Source: Neisseria sp. KEM232 (GTDB lineage: Bacteria; Pseudomonadota; Gammaproteobacteria; Burkholderiales; Neisseriaceae). From it: a stretch of DNA of 64,000 nucleotides. The notes beneath the pieces were generated by a model. That model did no database searches and was not told where the DNA came from. It was given only the letters and a program-made list of their open reading frames with translations. The position numbers and the translations under genes were made by a program. Shown here one piece after another: positions 1 through 7,755 of the stretch. Position 1 is the first letter of the stretch. Each line of letters begins with the position of its first letter. Location: positions 434,001 through 498,000 of the forward strand of contig NZ_CP022527.1 of the NCBI RefSeq assembly GCF_002237445.1. Direction: 5' to 3'.

Positions 1-100
1 AAGGGGGGGACGGGTCGGCGGCGGGTTGCGCGCCGGCGCAGGCGGTGAGGGAGAGAACGGCGGCGAGGCCGGCGAAGAAAGTATTTTTGGCTTGAGTCAA
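1..100 (-). CDS. Putative lipoprotein, N-terminal fragment (runs off window)
   Basis: Only the first ~33 codons are present. The reading begins at a TTG (98-100) with an AGGA-like ribosome site 7 bases upstream. It gives a hydrophobic signal segment ending in a lipobox LTAC, followed by an Ala/Pro-rich linker typical of exported lipoproteins. A run of seven C (coding sense) sits just after the lipobox. No ATG is available nearby, so the start is uncertain and the function unknown. Confidence 0.45.
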   Translation of the reverse strand, partial: MTQAKNTFFAGLAAVLSLTACAGAQPAADPSPP

Positions 101-208
101 AACAAGGTCCTGTTCCGGAGTTGAAGGGATGTGCCGCGTCTGTTTCTCTTCTTGTGCGGCGGGGTGCTGCTTTGGTGTTTTCAGACGGCCTTTGCGGGCC
201 AAACCCGT

Positions 209-673
209 TCAGAGGCCGTCTGAAAAGCCGTTTTGCCGCCACGCTTCAAATACGGTGACGGCAACGGTGTTCGACAAATTCATGCTTCTGCTGTTTGCCC
301 GCATCGGCAGGCGGATTTTTTGTTCGGCGGGCAGGCTCTCGAGGATGTCGGCGGGCAGGCCGCGCGTTTCCGGGCCGAAGAGGAAAACGTCGCCCGCCCG
401 GAAAGACACTTGGTCGGGGCGGGTGCTGCCTTTGGTGGTCAGCGCGAAGATGCGGCGGCCGGCGAGGGCGGCGAGGCAGTCGGCGAAGTTTTCGTGGACG
501 GTGAGGCTGGCGAACTCGTGGTAATCCAGCCCCGCGCGTTTCATTTTGGCCGAGTCGAGCGGGAATCCGAGCGGCTTGACGAGGTGCAAAGCCGCGCCGG
601 TATTGGCGCAGAGGCGGATGATGTTGCCGGTGTTCTGCGGGATTTCCGGCTGGTACAAAACAACAGTAAACAT
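209..673 (-). CDS. trmL: tRNA (cytidine(34)-2'-O)-methyltransferase TrmL
   Basis: SPOUT-family enzyme that 2'-O-methylates the wobble base of tRNA-Leu isoacceptors using S-adenosylmethionine. The 154-residue length matches the family. Visible motifs are PEIPQNTGN near the N-terminus, FGPETRGLP in the middle, and the C-terminal knot region RANSRSMNLSNTVAV that forms the cofactor pocket. I chose the ATG at 671-673, giving MFTVVLYQPEIPQN; a TTG further upstream lies inside a Correia-type element. The last codons (FSDGL) are encoded by a DNA uptake sequence. The A of the start codon belongs to the terminal repeat of the adjacent element, so the upstream leader and ribosome site are element-derived. 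Confidence 0.95.
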   Translation of the reverse strand: MFTVVLYQPEIPQNTGNIIRLCANTGAALHLVKPLGFPLDSAKMKRAGLDYHEFASLTVHENFADCLAALAGRRIFALTTKGSTRPDQVSFRAGDVFLFGPETRGLPADILESLPAEQKIRLPMRANSRSMNLSNTVAVTVFEAWRQNGFSDGL

Positions 674-778
674 ATAGTGAGTCAAAATGAAAAAGATACA
701 AGGCAGCAAGCCGAAGACAGTACATCCGGTACGCCGAGGCGCAGCAACGCCGTAGGTTTTTTATTTGGGCTCACTATA
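673..778. repeat. Correia-type miniature element (106 bp)
   Basis: Bounded by 9-bp inverted terminal repeats TATAGTGAG / CTCACTATA. The interior holds the conserved Correia core (AAGGCAGCAAGCCG, GACAGTAC, GCAGCAACGCCGTA). It is the short form and matches the copy at 6651-6755. Its left end abuts and supplies part of the trmL start codon. Correia elements often carry outward promoters and IHF sites, so it may drive trmL. Confidence 0.85.
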
Positions 779-828
779 AAATCAGACACTTAAAACGGCG
801 CGCACTATGCCCCCATCTGCCCGGTGCG

Positions 829-1539
829 TCAAGGCCTTTGCATTTTCGCCTGTGCCAGCGTCCAGCAGAAAACGCGCTCCGCCCCCGCCCGTCTTAACAT
901 CCGCGCCAGTTCGGCCAATGTTGCGTTTGTGGTGGCCACGTCGTCGATTAACAGCAGATTGCGTTTCTTAACGTCGCCGCGCACCTCAAACAAGCCTTTG
1001 GCGTTTTGCAGCCGCTCGCGGTAGGACAGCGTGCTTTGCGGCGCGGAAGGCCGTCTGAAAACGGTGTTTTCGGGCAGCACGGACAGGCGGAAAAACGGCG
1101 CGATCAGGCGGGCGAGTTCCGTGCACTGGTTGAAGCCGCGCTCCATCTGCCGCTCTCGGCTCAGCGGCACGGCGAGTATGCCGTCTACGGCTTCGTGCCG
1201 CAGCCACGGCGGCGGCAGCGCGGCCATCAGGCAGGCGAGCGGACGGCGCAGCTCCAAGCGGCGCAGGTGTTTGAATTCGTGGAGGATGCCGCTGACGGGC
1301 GGCGCGTAGGCGCACGACGACCACAACAAATCAAACGGCGGCGGCTTCTTTTGGCACGCGCCGCAGATCGTCACGCCGTCGCCCGCGCCGCCGCACCGCG
1401 GGCAGACCCGTTCGGGCGGCGTGGCGGTTTTCAGCAAATCGGCCATACAGCCGCCGCAGATGCCGCCCTCAGCCCGCGCATGGCATAATGCGCAGCTTTG
1501 CGGCCCGGCCAAACGGCTTAATCGGGAAAGGAATTTCAT
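829..1539 (-). CDS. comF: ComF-family phosphoribosyltransferase-like protein
   Basis: Cytosolic ComF/GntX-family protein linked to natural transformation, where it is thought to act in uptake of single-stranded DNA. The N-terminus has two zinc-ribbon-like cysteine groups (CALC...CGGC and CPRC...CGAC). The C-terminal half is a phosphoribosyltransferase fold with the PRPP loop LLLIDDVATTNAT, in which Asn replaces the usual Gly. The 236-residue length is normal. The chosen ATG (1537-1539, MKFLSRL) overlaps the bioH start codon on the other strand through the palindrome CATG; a GTG three codons upstream is an alternative. A competence gene fits an organism saturated with uptake sequences. Confidence 0.9.
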   Translation of the reverse strand: MKFLSRLSRLAGPQSCALCHARAEGGICGGCMADLLKTATPPERVCPRCGGAGDGVTICGACQKKPPPFDLLWSSCAYAPPVSGILHEFKHLRRLELRRPLACLMAALPPPWLRHEAVDGILAVPLSRERQMERGFNQCTELARLIAPFFRLSVLPENTVFRRPSAPQSTLSYRERLQNAKGLFEVRGDVKKRNLLLIDDVATTNATLAELARMLRRAGAERVFCWTLAQAKMQRP

Positions 1540-2278
1540 GACAAACACACCCCATCATCCTGTTTATCTTATACACGGCTGGGCGGCAAACGGCCGCGTG
1601 TTCGACGGCCTGCGGCCGCTGCTGCCCGCACACTGGCAGGTGCACACGCCCGACCTGCCCGGCCACGGCGGCGCGCCCTTTGCCGGCGGGTTCGATATTG
1701 AAGCGGCCGCCGACGAACTGGCCGACAACCTGGCCGAAGGCAGCGACCTTGTCGGCTGGTCGCTAGGCGGACTGCTTGCTCTGCACGCCGCACACCGCTA
1801 CCCGCACAAAGTGCGCCGCCTGTGCCTCACCGCCTCCTTCGCCAAACTCGCCGCCGCGCCCGGCTACCCGCAGGGTCTCGCCCGCCCCGCGCTGCACAAA
1901 ATGCTGCCGCTCTTCACGCAGGACTATGCGAAATATATGCGCCAGTTTTTGGAGCTGCAACTGCTGCACACGCCCGAGGCGCGGCAGATAGTCGACGCCC
2001 TGCTGCCCGACATCGTCCGCCACGGCACGCCCGCCGCGCTGGCCGCCGCCCTCGCAGCCGTCGAGCGCGCCGACGCCCGAAGCCTGCTGCCGCACATCCG
2101 CCAGCCCGTGTTGCTGGTATACGGCGGCAAAGACGGCATCACGCCGCGGCGCATGGGCGAATATCTGCAAGAGCACCTGCCGCACGCCGAAACCGTCGTG
2201 ATCGACAAAGCCGCCCACGCCCCCTTCCTCAGCCACGCCGCAGAATTCGCCAATCTGCTCGCCCGTTTTTTCGGCTGA
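1538..2278 (+). CDS. bioH: Pimeloyl-[ACP] methyl ester esterase BioH
   Basis: Alpha/beta hydrolase that removes the methyl ester from pimeloyl-ACP, ending the BioC/BioH route to the biotin precursor. The protein (246 residues) shows the oxyanion strand YLIHGWAAN, the nucleophile elbow GWSLGG, the acid in YGGKDGITP and the catalytic His in KAAHAPFLSH. The ATG at 1538 follows AAGGAA at good spacing. The partner bioC-like gene lies 4.6 kb downstream on the same strand, separated by a four-gene block. Divergent from comF with overlapping start codons. Confidence 0.93.
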   Translation: MTNTPHHPVYLIHGWAANGRVFDGLRPLLPAHWQVHTPDLPGHGGAPFAGGFDIEAAADELADNLAEGSDLVGWSLGGLLALHAAHRYPHKVRRLCLTASFAKLAAAPGYPQGLARPALHKMLPLFTQDYAKYMRQFLELQLLHTPEARQIVDALLPDIVRHGTPAALAAALAAVERADARSLLPHIRQPVLLVYGGKDGITPRRMGEYLQEHLPHAETVVIDKAAHAPFLSHAAEFANLLARFFG

Positions 2279-2283
2279 ACACG

Positions 2284-2322
2284 TTTTCAGAAACGTCATT
2301 CCCGCGTAGGAGGGAGCGGCCT
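2284..2322 (+). repeat. dRS3-containing repeat, copy 1
   Basis: 39-bp repeat beginning TTTTCAGAAACGTCATTCCC and carrying a degenerate dRS3 core (ATTCCC, 8 bases, GGGAGC). It is nearly identical and in the same orientation as 3948-3986, so the two direct copies bracket the hypothetical gene and the Rieske gene. A third, inverted copy lies at 21793-21827. Confidence 0.7.
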
Positions 2323-2355
2323 GCAACGGCACAGAAGCCGTCTGAAAAGGAAACC

Positions 2356-2895
2356 ATGAAACTCAACGCCCGTTTCAACACCTTCACCCTGCCGCGCTAC
2401 CGCGAAGCCATTGCCAACCACAAGCGTTACGCCGACTTCAACCCGCTCGCCCTCTTCCGCTCCATCCTCGAAAACGGCAAACTCGGCGAAGCGGAGCAGC
2501 TCGAAGTCCTCGCCCTTGCCAAAGCAGCCTTCCCGCGCTTTTACCGACACCTGTTATTGAAAGACCTGCGCACCTACGCCGCCCTCTCCCGCCTCGGCCA
2601 AGAGCCGCTGGGCGACGCGCAAATGCGTCAATACATCAACAAGCTGCGCTGCGAACAGGAAAAAGAGTTTGCCAAACGCAAAATCCGCAACGCCCGCGTC
2701 GGCGCGTATACCGTCAGCGAATGGATTACCTGCGGCGAAGACGGCGGCAGGGGCAACGGGCAGCGGATGAAATTCATGAACCGCCACCAATCCGTCAAAG
2801 CCCTCTGCGTCCGCGACAGGCCGCCCGTCCACCGGCAAAACCGCCGCAACCAAACGCACGACATCCGCCGCCTGCTCGACGAAGAAAACGGCTGA
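2356..2895 (+). CDS. Hypothetical protein, 179 aa, basic C-terminus
   Basis: I do not recognise this protein. It begins MKLNARFNTFTLPRYREAI after an AAAGGAAACC ribosome site at the end of an uptake sequence. It is predicted soluble: a helical N-terminal two thirds rich in Leu/Ala/Glu, then a basic tail with many Arg and His. No signal peptide, transmembrane segment or nucleotide-binding motif is visible. It lies between bioH and the Rieske gene (64 bp upstream of the latter) on the same strand, and is bracketed by direct dRS3 repeats. It could be the first gene of the lipid-type module or merely a neighbour. Confidence 0.7.
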   Translation: MKLNARFNTFTLPRYREAIANHKRYADFNPLALFRSILENGKLGEAEQLEVLALAKAAFPRFYRHLLLKDLRTYAALSRLGQEPLGDAQMRQYINKLRCEQEKEFAKRKIRNARVGAYTVSEWITCGEDGGRGNGQRMKFMNRHQSVKALCVRDRPPVHRQNRRNQTHDIRRLLDEENG

Positions 2896-2959
2896 GGCCG
2901 TCTGAAAGCACAAGCCAAACATTATTCTGACACCAGCAAAAACAACAAACGGAAACCCC

Positions 2960-3931
2960 ATGACCGAACACGACCCCGCCGAAACACAATGGCACCACTG
3001 GCCGCGCTGCTGGTATCCCGCCGCCCGCGTGCACGGTTTCGCCCCCGGCCAAGTCCGCAGCGGCCGCCTCGGCGCGCGAGAGTGGGTGCTCTACCGCGAC
3101 GCCGACGGCACGTTCCGCGCCACCGACGCCTTCTGCCCGCACATGGGCGCGCACCTCAAAAGCGCGCGCGTCGAAGGACAAGCCCTCTGCTGCGGCCTGC
3201 ACGGCTGCCTGATCGAGCCGCAAACCGCCCTTTCAGACGGCCTCCCCCCCATCCGCCCCGGCTGCCGCATCGGCGCGCAGGCATGGCCGTGCGCCGAACG
3301 CTTCGGCCTCGTCTGGCTGCACCCGCCGCTGACCGAAGGCGAAACCGCCCCGCCCCTACCCTTCGCCAACAACGGCCACCTGCGCCTCACCGCCTCCCGC
3401 ACCATCAACGCCGACTGGCGCGCCATGATCTGCAACGGCTTCGACCTCTCGCACATGGCCATCGTCCACCAGCGCACGCCCGAAGGCAATCCCGTATTCG
3501 ACACCCCGCCCGAGGGCGGCATCCGCATGCGTTTTGCCACCCGCATCCTGCCCAAAGGCGGCTTTTCCAGCTGGCTGATGCAGCGGCTCTCCGGCGGGCG
3601 CGTCGAACTGGCGCACACCTGCAACGGCAGCAGCATCATGGTGGAAAGCCGCGTCGGCCGCTTCCGTGCCAGCGGTATCTTCGCCCTGCTGCCGCAAGAC
3701 GCCCCCGGCACGCCGCCCGAAGAGCGCAGCACCCTCGCCTTCGCCGCCATCGGCATCCCGCCCGACACCCTCTTCCCGCGCCTGCAACTTTACATCGCCC
3801 GCTTTTTATATCTGGCGTTTTTGAAAAAAGACTTCGTCATTGTCGAAAATATGCGCCTGAAACTCGACGGCGCCGATGACCCCGGCGTGCAGCAGGCCGC
3901 GCGTTACCAAAGCACGCTCGAAAGCCTGTAA
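2960..3931 (+). CDS. Rieske [2Fe-2S] non-heme iron oxygenase, alpha-type
   Basis: Member of the aromatic-ring-hydroxylating/Rieske oxygenase family, which also includes sterol-type desaturases and ketosteroid hydroxylases. The Rieske cluster ligands are visible as CPH (C59, H61) and CGLH (C78, H81). The catalytic domain has the mononuclear iron motif N-x2-D-x2-H-x4-H in NGFDLSHMAIVH (D162, H165, H170). The 323-residue length is shorter than ring-dihydroxylating alpha subunits and closer to single-component desaturase/hydroxylase forms. No ferredoxin or reductase gene is adjacent. It is followed 72 bp later by a desaturase-type gene and a PAP2/squalene-synthase-like fusion, suggesting an oxidised lipid or isoprenoid substrate. 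The real substrate is unknown. Confidence 0.85.
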   Translation: MTEHDPAETQWHHWPRCWYPAARVHGFAPGQVRSGRLGAREWVLYRDADGTFRATDAFCPHMGAHLKSARVEGQALCCGLHGCLIEPQTALSDGLPPIRPGCRIGAQAWPCAERFGLVWLHPPLTEGETAPPLPFANNGHLRLTASRTINADWRAMICNGFDLSHMAIVHQRTPEGNPVFDTPPEGGIRMRFATRILPKGGFSSWLMQRLSGGRVELAHTCNGSSIMVESRVGRFRASGIFALLPQDAPGTPPEERSTLAFAAIGIPPDTLFPRLQLYIARFLYLAFLKKDFVIVENMRLKLDGADDPGVQQAARYQSTLESL

Positions 3932-3947
3932 TCCCCGTCTGCCGGGA

Positions 3948-3986
3948 TTTTCAGAAACGTCATTCCCGCGAAGGCGGGAACGGCCT
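3948..3986 (+). repeat. dRS3-containing repeat, copy 2
   Basis: Same 39-bp unit as at 2284-2322, here with an almost perfect dRS3 core (ATTCCC, GCGAAGGC, GGGAAC). It lies between the Rieske and desaturase genes. Confidence 0.75.
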
Positions 3987-4003
3987 CCCGCCACAAAACC
4001 GCC

Positions 4004-4921
4004 ATGACCCCCATCGCCCGCAACCTCCTCATCCTCGCCGCCGCCTCATGCGCCAACCTCGCCCTGCTCACCGCCGCCTCGCACGCGCCGTGGCCGGTTG
4101 CCGTCGCCGCCGCGCTGCTGTTTGCCCTCAGCAACAACACCGTCTTCGCCCTGCTGCACGAATGCGTGCACGGCGTGTTCGCCCCCGCCGCCAACGGGCG
4201 GGGAGGCCGTCTGAACGAATGGTGCGGCCGACTGGCGGCGGCATGGTTTCCCACCGGCCTCGCCGTCCAGCGCGTCTTCCACCTCACCCACCACCGCAAC
4301 AACCGCTCCGCCTCCGAACAGTTCGACATCCTGCACGAAGGCGACGTCCTGTGGCTGAAATACGCCCAGTGGTACGCCATCTACACCGGCGTTTACTGGT
4401 TCGTCTCCGCCACCGGCGTGCTGGTTTACGCCCTCACCCCCGCCGCCGTCCGCCGCGCCCTGATCCGCGCCTTCGGCCAACGCGGCGGCATACAGACCGG
4501 CGCCGACGACTACATCGGCGCGCTCGACAGCCTGCCCGCCGCCGCCCGCCTCGAAGTGCTCGGCGCGGCCGCATGGCAGCTTTTCTGGGCATGGACGCTG
4601 GGCTGGACATGGACGGGCTGGCTCGCCTGCTACGCCGCCTTCGCCCTCGCGTGGAGCTCGCTGCAATACACCGACCACGCCTTCTCGCCGCTCGACAAAC
4701 ACAACGGCGCATGGAACCTCCACACCCCGCGCTGGCTGCGTCTCGTCTTCCTCAACTACCACCTGCACCTCACCCACCACCGCCACCCCGAGCTGCCCTG
4801 GTACGAACTGCCCCGCCGCCCCGCCCGCGGCCCCGCCTTTTTCACCGTCTGGCTCGCCTGCCTGCGCGGCCCCCGCCGCCTCGAAAACTTCCCGCGCTTT
4901 CGCGAACGGGATATTGTGTAA
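4004..4921 (+). CDS. Membrane fatty acid desaturase/hydroxylase-type di-iron protein
   Basis: Integral membrane protein (305 aa) with hydrophobic helices around residues 5-50, 125-150 and 185-215. It has the three histidine boxes of the desaturase superfamily: HECVH (H52-H56), HLTHH (H93-H97) and HLTHH near residues 257-261. Such enzymes use a di-iron centre and O2 to desaturate, hydroxylate or ketolate acyl chains or carotenoids. The start ATG at 4004 follows the dRS3 repeat and has only a weak ribosome site. Neighbours are a Rieske oxygenase upstream and a PAP2/squalene-synthase-like fusion downstream, so an isoprenoid or complex lipid substrate is as likely as a phospholipid acyl chain. 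Confidence 0.85.
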   Translation: MTPIARNLLILAAASCANLALLTAASHAPWPVAVAAALLFALSNNTVFALLHECVHGVFAPAANGRGGRLNEWCGRLAAAWFPTGLAVQRVFHLTHHRNNRSASEQFDILHEGDVLWLKYAQWYAIYTGVYWFVSATGVLVYALTPAAVRRALIRAFGQRGGIQTGADDYIGALDSLPAAARLEVLGAAAWQLFWAWTLGWTWTGWLACYAAFALAWSSLQYTDHAFSPLDKHNGAWNLHTPRWLRLVFLNYHLHLTHHRHPELPWYELPRRPARGPAFFTVWLACLRGPRRLENFPRFRERDIV

Positions 4922-5000
4922 ACGCAAAAAGGCCGTCTGAAAGCTAAGTTCCACCGAAGTGAAAACGCCTTCCCGTCCCAATCGCTTAAAATCCCGCCCC

Positions 5001-6668
5001 ATGAATTTCCGCCGCGATCCCGCCTTTTCCCTTGCCCTTGCCGCCCTCTTCGCCCTGCTGTTTGTCCTGCTTTACGGCGGCGCAAATCTGCTTGCCGCCC
5101 TTGTGCCGTGGCGCATCCGCCCCGCCCTGCCTTTTGAGGCCACCGTTCCCTTTGTGCCCGCGTGGAGCGTTGTTTATCTCAGCCTGCCGCTGCTGCTTCT
5201 GCTGTGCGGCCTGCGCGCGGACAGGCACGGCGCGTGGCTGCTGTTTGCCGTGCTGGCCGCCGAGCTGGCGGCCGCCCTTCCCTTTTTCGTTTTCCTGCCC
5301 GTTCAGACGGCCTGGCCGCCGCGCGAAGCCGGGGGCTTTTGGCAGCCCTTTTTCCTTTTGGCCGACCGCGTCAGCCTGTCGCGCAACCACCTCCCCTCGC
5401 TGCACACTGCCTTCGCCCTAACCGCTGCCCGCTTCGCATGGCGGCAGCGGTTTCCCGCCCGCGCCCTTTATGTCCTGTGGGCGGCGGCCGTCGTCCTCTC
5501 CACCCTGCTGATACACGAACACCATCTGGCCGACCTCGCCGCAGGCGGCCTGCTCGCCTTCGCCGCCTGCCGCCTCGTTCCCGCGCGCGCCGACGGCGAC
5601 GCCTTCCGCCGCGCCGACACCGCCTTTCTGCTGCTGCGCGAACAGGCCGCCTTCGCCCGCCGCCACCGCCGCTACGCCCTCATCAGCCTGATTCTCGCCC
5701 TCTACCGCCTCCGCCGCCCGAAACGCGGCGGCCTGATGGTGGCGGGCTACTGCTTTTTGCAGGCTTTCGACGACCTGATGGACGGCGACAGGCCGCTCCC
5801 GCCCAAAGCGTGCGGGCATGACGTTTCCGCAAGCCCCGTCGCCAAAGCAGACCGCCTGATAAGCGAATGGCAGCGCGGCGTTTTCGACACGCACGACCAT
5901 TACAGCCGCCTCGCCGCCTGCTTCCGAGGCCGTCTGAATGCCGTGCTGCCGCCCGACACCGCCCGCGAAGCCGTGTTTCAGACGGCCTCCCTGCTGCACA
6001 CCATGCGCCGCGACCGCCTGCGCGCCGACGCCGCCGAAATTTGGCCTGCCGCCGCACTCGCCGCCCACCACCGCGCCACCTTCGCCGACTCGCTCGACCT
6101 CCTCTTTGCCGCCGCAGGCGCGGCCACCCGCAGCCGCAATGTGCCCGAACTGGCCGACGCGCTCGCCTGGTGCTCCGTAATGCGCGACCTGCGCCAAGAC
6201 CTCGCCGCCGGCATCGTCAACATCCCCGCCGAAATTCTGAACCGAAGCGACAGGCCGTCTGAACGCCCAAGTAGCCCAAGTAGGGTGTGTGGCGCAGCCA
6301 CACACGCGGATGGCGGATGGCAAAACAGCCGCTCCGCCGTTTCCGAACAACACAAACCGCGTGCGTCGCGGAGCGACACACCCTACGCAGCGGTTCAGAC
6401 AGCCTCCGACCGCACAAACCCGACGCCCTTCCGCCCCGACTTCGCCGCCCTGTCCGCCGATCCCGCCGTGCACCAATGGATACGCGGCGAACGCCGCCGC
6501 GCCCGCGCCCTGCTCGACGTCCTCGAACCCCGCGCCGCCGCTCTGCCCGACCCCGCTTCCCGCCGCATCGCCTGCCTCTTCGCCCGCTCCGTGCGCAGCT
6601 TCGCCGAAAAACGCATCCTGCGGCTTTATCCGTGGCTGGATAAAGAAACATATAGTGAAACAAAATAG
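5001..6668 (+). CDS. PAP2 phosphatase / squalene-phytoene synthase-like fusion protein
   Basis: Two-domain protein of 555 aa. Residues 1-195 are a multi-span membrane PAP2 (lipid phosphatase) domain with PSLH near residue 132 and HEHHLAD near 172. Residues ~205-420 resemble head-to-head isoprenyl synthases, with two aspartate-rich motifs DDLMDGD (~257) and DLRQD (~396). Family knowledge suggests condensation of prenyl diphosphates and dephosphorylation of a lipid intermediate; the product is not known. A DUS-flanked palindromic repeat inserts in frame at residues ~419-467. The last codons (YSETK) and stop lie within a Correia-type element, so the original C-terminus has been replaced. A GTG at 4959 is an alternative start. 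Confidence 0.75.
   Translation: MNFRRDPAFSLALAALFALLFVLLYGGANLLAALVPWRIRPALPFEATVPFVPAWSVVYLSLPLLLLLCGLRADRHGAWLLFAVLAAELAAALPFFVFLPVQTAWPPREAGGFWQPFFLLADRVSLSRNHLPSLHTAFALTAARFAWRQRFPARALYVLWAAAVVLSTLLIHEHHLADLAAGGLLAFAACRLVPARADGDAFRRADTAFLLLREQAAFARRHRRYALISLILALYRLRRPKRGGLMVAGYCFLQAFDDLMDGDRPLPPKACGHDVSASPVAKADRLISEWQRGVFDTHDHYSRLAACFRGRLNAVLPPDTAREAVFQTASLLHTMRRDRLRADAAEIWPAAALAAHHRATFADSLDLLFAAAGAATRSRNVPELADALAWCSVMRDLRQDLAAGIVNIPAEILNRSDRPSERPSSPSRVCGAATHADGGWQNSRSAVSEQHKPRASRSDTPYAAVQTASDRTNPTPFRPDFAALSADPAVHQWIRGERRRARALLDVLEPRAAALPDPASRRIACLFARSVRSFAEKRILRLYPWLDKETYSETK
6280..6386. repeat. Compound palindromic repeat inside the coding frame
   Basis: Two 30-bp arms (6280-6309 and 6357-6386) form an imperfect inverted repeat starting GTAGGGTGTG and ending CACACCCTAC. 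Each arm also has its own small palindrome (GTGGCGCAGCCAC and GTCGCGGAGCGAC). Uptake-sequence motifs flank the unit (6252-6263 and a degenerate one near 6390). It is read through in frame by the PAP2/synthase gene. Confidence 0.75.
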
Positions 6669-6755
6669 GAAAGACACAAGGCAGCAAGCCGCAGACAGTA
6701 CAAGTAGTACGGCAAGGCGCAGCAACGCCGTAGATTTTCGTGTTGTTTCACTATA
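6651..6755. repeat. Correia-type miniature element (105 bp)
   Basis: Terminal repeats TATAGTGAA / TTCACTATA enclose the same core as the element at 673-778. The stop codon of the upstream gene (6666-6668) lies inside it, and an inverted pair of uptake sequences follows immediately (6756-6783), probably acting as a terminator. Confidence 0.85.
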
Positions 6756-6890
6756 AAGGCCGTCTGAAAGCTTTCCAGACGGCCAACACCGCGCCGGGAC
6801 GCCGTTTCCCAAGCCGCCGCCGCAAAACTGCTGAACCGCACGCGCAAAACGGTTACACTCCCGCCCCGCGCACCATTGGGACACTGAAAT

Positions 6891-7679
6891 ATGAACAACG
6901 ACCGCTGGCAAATCCACCGCTACCTCGCCCAAACCGCCGACGAACGTCTGCAAATCCTCAAAGCCGCGCCGCAGCACATCCTGCTCTCGGGTGCTGACGG
7001 CGACGTCAGCCGCGGCCTGCTCGCCGCCCGCTACCCCAAAGCCGCCTTCTCCGAATACGACCCGCGCCGCGATTTTCTTGATGCCGCCGCCGCCGCGCGC
7101 AAAAGCGGGTTTCTCGCCAAGCTGGCGGGAAAAAGCGTGCCGCAGCACTGCCAAAGCCTCGCCTCTCCGCCGCCCGAAGCCTCGGCCGACATGCTGTGGT
7201 CGAACCTCGGCCTGACAACCGAAGCCGACCCGCTGCCCGTTTTCCAAGCCTGGGCGCACGCGCTGAAAACCGACGGCCTGCTGTTTTTCACCCACTTCGG
7301 CCGCGACAGCCTCGCCGAACTCACAGGCCGTCTGAAAACGCTGGGACACGAAGCCCACCGCCCCGCCCTGATCGATATGCACGACTTGGGCGACATGCTG
7401 GCCGACAGCGGCTTCTACGACCCCGTCACCGACACCGCCGCCCTGCGCCTCGAATACCGCAGCGCCGACACCTTCTGGCAGGACATGGACACCCTCGGCC
7501 TGTGGCAGGCGCTCGATTTCGCCGACCCCGCCGCCGCCCGCGCCGCCGCGCAAAGCCTGTGGGACAAAGGCGAGCTTGCCCGCATCGAGTTGGAAACGGT
7601 GTACGGCCACGCCGTCAAGAAAAAAGCCCTGCCCGCGGGCGAGAGCGAAGTCATGTTCTTTCCGCGCGGCAAGGCCTGA
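6891..7679 (+). CDS. bioC: BioC-like malonyl-ACP O-methyltransferase
   Basis: Probable SAM-dependent methyltransferase starting pimeloyl-ACP synthesis by methylating malonyl-ACP; BioH at 1538 would reverse this at the end. The fold signature is diverged: motif I reads ILLSGADGDVSR instead of the usual GCGTG type. The later segment SADMLWSNLGL followed by DGLLFFTHFGRDSL is the BioC-like region (LLWSNL / GTLSFSTFG pattern). Length is 262 aa. A DUS-derived GRLK sits near residue 146. The assignment rests on general resemblance and on proximity to bioH, so a different small methyltransferase remains possible. Confidence 0.7.
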   Translation: MNNDRWQIHRYLAQTADERLQILKAAPQHILLSGADGDVSRGLLAARYPKAAFSEYDPRRDFLDAAAAARKSGFLAKLAGKSVPQHCQSLASPPPEASADMLWSNLGLTTEADPLPVFQAWAHALKTDGLLFFTHFGRDSLAELTGRLKTLGHEAHRPALIDMHDLGDMLADSGFYDPVTDTAALRLEYRSADTFWQDMDTLGLWQALDFADPAAARAAAQSLWDKGELARIELETVYGHAVKKKALPAGESEVMFFPRGKA

Positions 7680-7755
7680 ACACCCCCTGAGGCCGTCTGA
7701 AAGCCAAGCCCTAACGAAGTGAAACCCGTCCTCCCAATCATCCGAAAGGAAACCC

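Noticed and set aside
3..9. Seven-G run in the partial lipoprotein as a phase-variation switch
   Set aside because: Too short to be convincing and the gene is incomplete; a C7 run in the Rieske gene (3244-3250) is likewise borderline.
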